Part shown: positions 6,649-8,016 of the stretch, piece by piece
Layout of the letters: each line of letters begins with the position of its first letter
Numbering within the stretch: the stretch's first letter is position 1
Assembly: GCF_937890665.1 (NCBI RefSeq)
Contig: NZ_CALADU010000292.1
Span: 1 to 8,016, forward strand
Direction of reading: 5' to 3'
Length of the DNA stretch: 8,016 bases
Origin: an uncultured Subdoligranulum sp.
GTDB taxonomy: Bacteria; Bacillota_A; Clostridia; Oscillospirales; Ruminococcaceae
Position numbers and translations under genes: made by a program
Notes under the pieces: model-generated
Told to the model about the DNA's origin: nothing
The model's input: the letters and a program-made list of their open reading frames with translations, nothing else
Database searches by the model: none

Positions 6649-6675
6649 TTGGCAGTCGGATGCATAGAGTGCTAA
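6649..6675 (+). promoter_or_regulatory. CIRCE operator (HrcA binding site)
   Basis: The right arm GAGTGCTAA (6667-6675) matches the CIRCE consensus exactly. After the standard 9-base spacer (6658-6666), the left arm TTGGCAGTC (6649-6657) matches TTAGCACTC at seven of nine positions. The element begins just after the -10 and covers the predicted transcription start, where the heat-shock repressor HrcA would block transcription. It implies that clpB is heat-shock controlled. No CtsR-type heptamer repeats were seen. Confidence 0.8.
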
Positions 6676-6684
6676 TTTAAACGA

Positions 6685-6707
6685 AACGGCGCCGATGCCG
6701 CGCCGTT
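6685..6707 (+). other. Stem-loop in the clpB leader RNA
   Basis: AACGGCGC (6685-6692) and GCGCCGTT (6700-6707) form a perfect 8-bp stem around a 7-nt loop, soon after the predicted transcription start. No U-run follows, so it is not an intrinsic terminator. It may stabilise the message 5' end or act in leader regulation. Confidence 0.55.
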
Positions 6708-6716
6708 ATAGAGGTG

Positions 6717-6749
6717 AACGGGAGAAAGCAGCACTCGACAGTGTCCGTT
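6717..6749 (+). other. Second potential stem-loop in the clpB leader RNA
   Basis: AACGG (6717-6721) can pair with CCGTT (6745-6749), enclosing CACT (6732-6735) paired with AGTG (6740-6743) over a CGAC loop, with a 5'-side bulge. The outer stem repeats the AACGG/CCGTT sequence of the first hairpin, so the arms could also exchange partners. No riboswitch family is recognised. Confidence 0.35.
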
Positions 6750-6799
6750 GCTAATAGATTGACTTTGCGTGTATCTGCACAGTAAGGAGGTACGCACTT

Positions 6800-8016
6800 A
6801 TGAACATGAATCAACTTACCCAAAAAACCATCGAGGCGCTGCAAAATGCCCAGCGTCTTGCCGTGGAATATTCGAATCAGGCTGTGGAACAGGAACATGT
6901 GCTGGCTGCGCTGGCACAGCAGCAAGATGGTTTGATTCCCCAGCTTCTCACCAAATTGGGGGTGGACCCCAATGCTTTTGCGCAGGCTGCCCTACAAAAG
7001 GTGGAAGCCCTGCCTCGCGTGACCGGTTCCGGCCGTGACCCCGAAAAGGTTTACATCTCCGGGGAACTGGACCGGGCTTTCAATGCCGCCGAGGAACAGG
7101 CCAAGCAGATGAAAGATGAATACATCAGTGTAGAGCATCTGTTCCTTGGTATGCTGCAGCGCCCCGGCAAAGCTGCGGGGGAACTGTTCAAGGCCTTCAA
7201 CATTACGTTGGAAACCTTTATGAAGCAGCTTTCGGTGGTGCGGGGCAACCAACGGGTTACCAGCGATAATCCCGAATCCACCTACGATGCCCTGAAAAAA
7301 TACGGGCAGGATCTGGTGGAGATGGCCCGCGCCAACAAACTGGACCCGGTCATCGGCCGTGATAGTGAGATCCGCAACGTTATCCGCATTCTTTCCCGTA
7401 AGCGCAAGAATAACCCGGTGCTGATCGGTGAAGCGGGTGTCGGTAAGACGGCCATTGCTGAAGGACTGGCCCAGCGGATTGTGCGTGGCGACGTGCCGGA
7501 AAATCTGAAGGATCGTACGGTGTTCAGTTTGGATATGGGCGCACTGGTTGCTGGTGCTAAATACCGCGGCGAGTTTGAAGAGCGCTTGAAGTCCGTATTG
7601 AACGAGGTCAAAAAGTCGGAAGGCAAGATCATCCTCTTTATTGATGAGCTGCATACCATTGTGGGTGCCGGCAAGACCGACGGCGCGATGGATGCGGGCA
7701 ACTTGCTTAAGCCGATGCTGGCCCGCGGCGAACTGCACTGTATCGGTGCTACGACGCTGGACGAGTACCGGGAATATATCGAGAAAGACCCCGCCTTGGA
7801 GCGTCGGTTCCAGCCGGTCATGGTCAATGAACCCACTGTGGAGGACACCATTTCCATCCTGCGTGGTCTGAAGGAACGCTATGAAGTGTTCCACGGCGTC
7901 AAGATTCAAGACCCGGCTTTGATTGCTGCGGCAACGTTGTCTGACCGGTATATCACCGACCGTTTCCTGCCGGATAAGGCCATCGACCTGGTGGACGAAG
8001 CCTGCGCTATGGTGAA
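6800..8016 (+). CDS. clpB: ATP-dependent disaggregase ClpB, N-terminal part (runs off the window)
   Basis: The gene is open from ATG 6800-6802 to the window edge (405 complete codons; full-length ClpB is about 860). AAGGAGG at 6784-6790 lies nine bases before this ATG, which is therefore preferred to the in-frame ATG at 6806. The product begins [18 protein letters not shown], the Clp N-domain (about 1-145). The first AAA+ module follows, with Walker A GEAGVGKT (210-217), pore-loop sequence [11 protein letters not shown], Walker B FIDELH (Asp282, Glu283) and arginine-finger residues in ALERRF (335-336). The Clp_N start and the [15 protein letters not shown] signature separate it from ClpA and ClpC. 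The window ends near the start of the coiled middle domain. ClpB is cytosolic and rescues aggregated proteins with DnaK. CIRCE control fits this role. Confidence 0.97.
   Translation, partial: MNMNQLTQKTIEALQNAQRLAVEYSNQAVEQEHVLAALAQQQDGLIPQLLTKLGVDPNAFAQAALQKVEALPRVTGSGRDPEKVYISGELDRAFNAAEEQAKQMKDEYISVEHLFLGMLQRPGKAAGELFKAFNITLETFMKQLSVVRGNQRVTSDNPESTYDALKKYGQDLVEMARANKLDPVIGRDSEIRNVIRILSRKRKNNPVLIGEAGVGKTAIAEGLAQRIVRGDVPENLKDRTVFSLDMGALVAGAKYRGEFEERLKSVLNEVKKSEGKIILFIDELHTIVGAGKTDGAMDAGNLLKPMLARGELHCIGATTLDEYREYIEKDPALERRFQPVMVNEPTVEDTISILRGLKERYEVFHGVKIQDPALIAAATLSDRYITDRFLPDKAIDLVDEACAMV

Noticed and set aside
6759..6764. TTGACT as a -35 of a second clpB promoter
   Set aside because: No -10-like hexamer occurs at 16-18 bases downstream; that position falls on the ribosome-binding site of clpB.
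6714..6785. Possible 23-codon leader peptide starting at GTG 6714, with its TAA overlapping the clpB Shine-Dalgarno
   Set aside because: No convincing ribosome-binding site precedes the GTG and the composition is not suggestive. The overlap of stop and Shine-Dalgarno is probably chance.
6514..6799. CtsR operator in the clpB control region
   Set aside because: No tandem GGTCAAA-type heptamers were found on either strand; CIRCE is the only recognised heat-shock operator.
6992..7909. Long minus-strand open frame of 305 codons opposite clpB
   Set aside because: It is antisense to clearly conserved ClpB AAA+ motifs, lacks a ribosome-binding site and resembles no family. It is a shadow of the clpB codon pattern.

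Overview
The window looks like a chromosomal segment of a Gram-positive anaerobe in the Clostridia, most likely an Oscillospiraceae/Ruminococcaceae-type gut bacterium. This is inferred from strong AAGGAGG ribosome-binding sites, Bacillota-style lipoprotein signal peptides, a CIRCE operator, mid-range GC content, and secreted lipoproteins carrying a C-x4-C-x-H-x4-C signature that I associate with that group. No genus can be fixed from the sequence alone.

Layout. A minus-strand operon fills positions 43-6513. In transcription order it encodes an OmpR/PhoB-type response regulator (5845-6513), a HAMP-containing sensor histidine kinase (4433-5848, 4-nt overlap), a small membrane-anchored extracytoplasmic protein (3748-4446, 14-nt overlap), and three tandem paralogous lipoproteins (2421-3719, 1110-2399, 43-1078) with gaps of only 21-31 nt. 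The last lipoprotein gene is broken twice: a one-base frameshift at a T6 tract, and loss of roughly the last 85 codons at the left end of the window. On the plus strand, clpB (6800 onward) runs off the right edge before its middle domain.

Between the two units lies a 286-bp divergent control region (6514-6799). It holds a sigma-A-like promoter for the two-component operon, a tandem pair of 11-bp direct repeats suited to an OmpR/PhoB-family regulator, a strong extended -10 promoter for clpB, a CIRCE (HrcA) operator over the clpB start site, and a structured leader of about 145 nt.

How it may work together: the kinase senses something outside the membrane. The anchored protein and the lipoproteins are co-translated or co-transcribed with it, so they are candidates for its sensory partners or its output. 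The regulator probably controls its own promoter through the 11-bp repeats, which also lie next to the clpB promoter. The most interesting and least described part is the kinase-linked, amplifying and decaying family of Cys/His-motif lipoproteins. Their function is not known to me.
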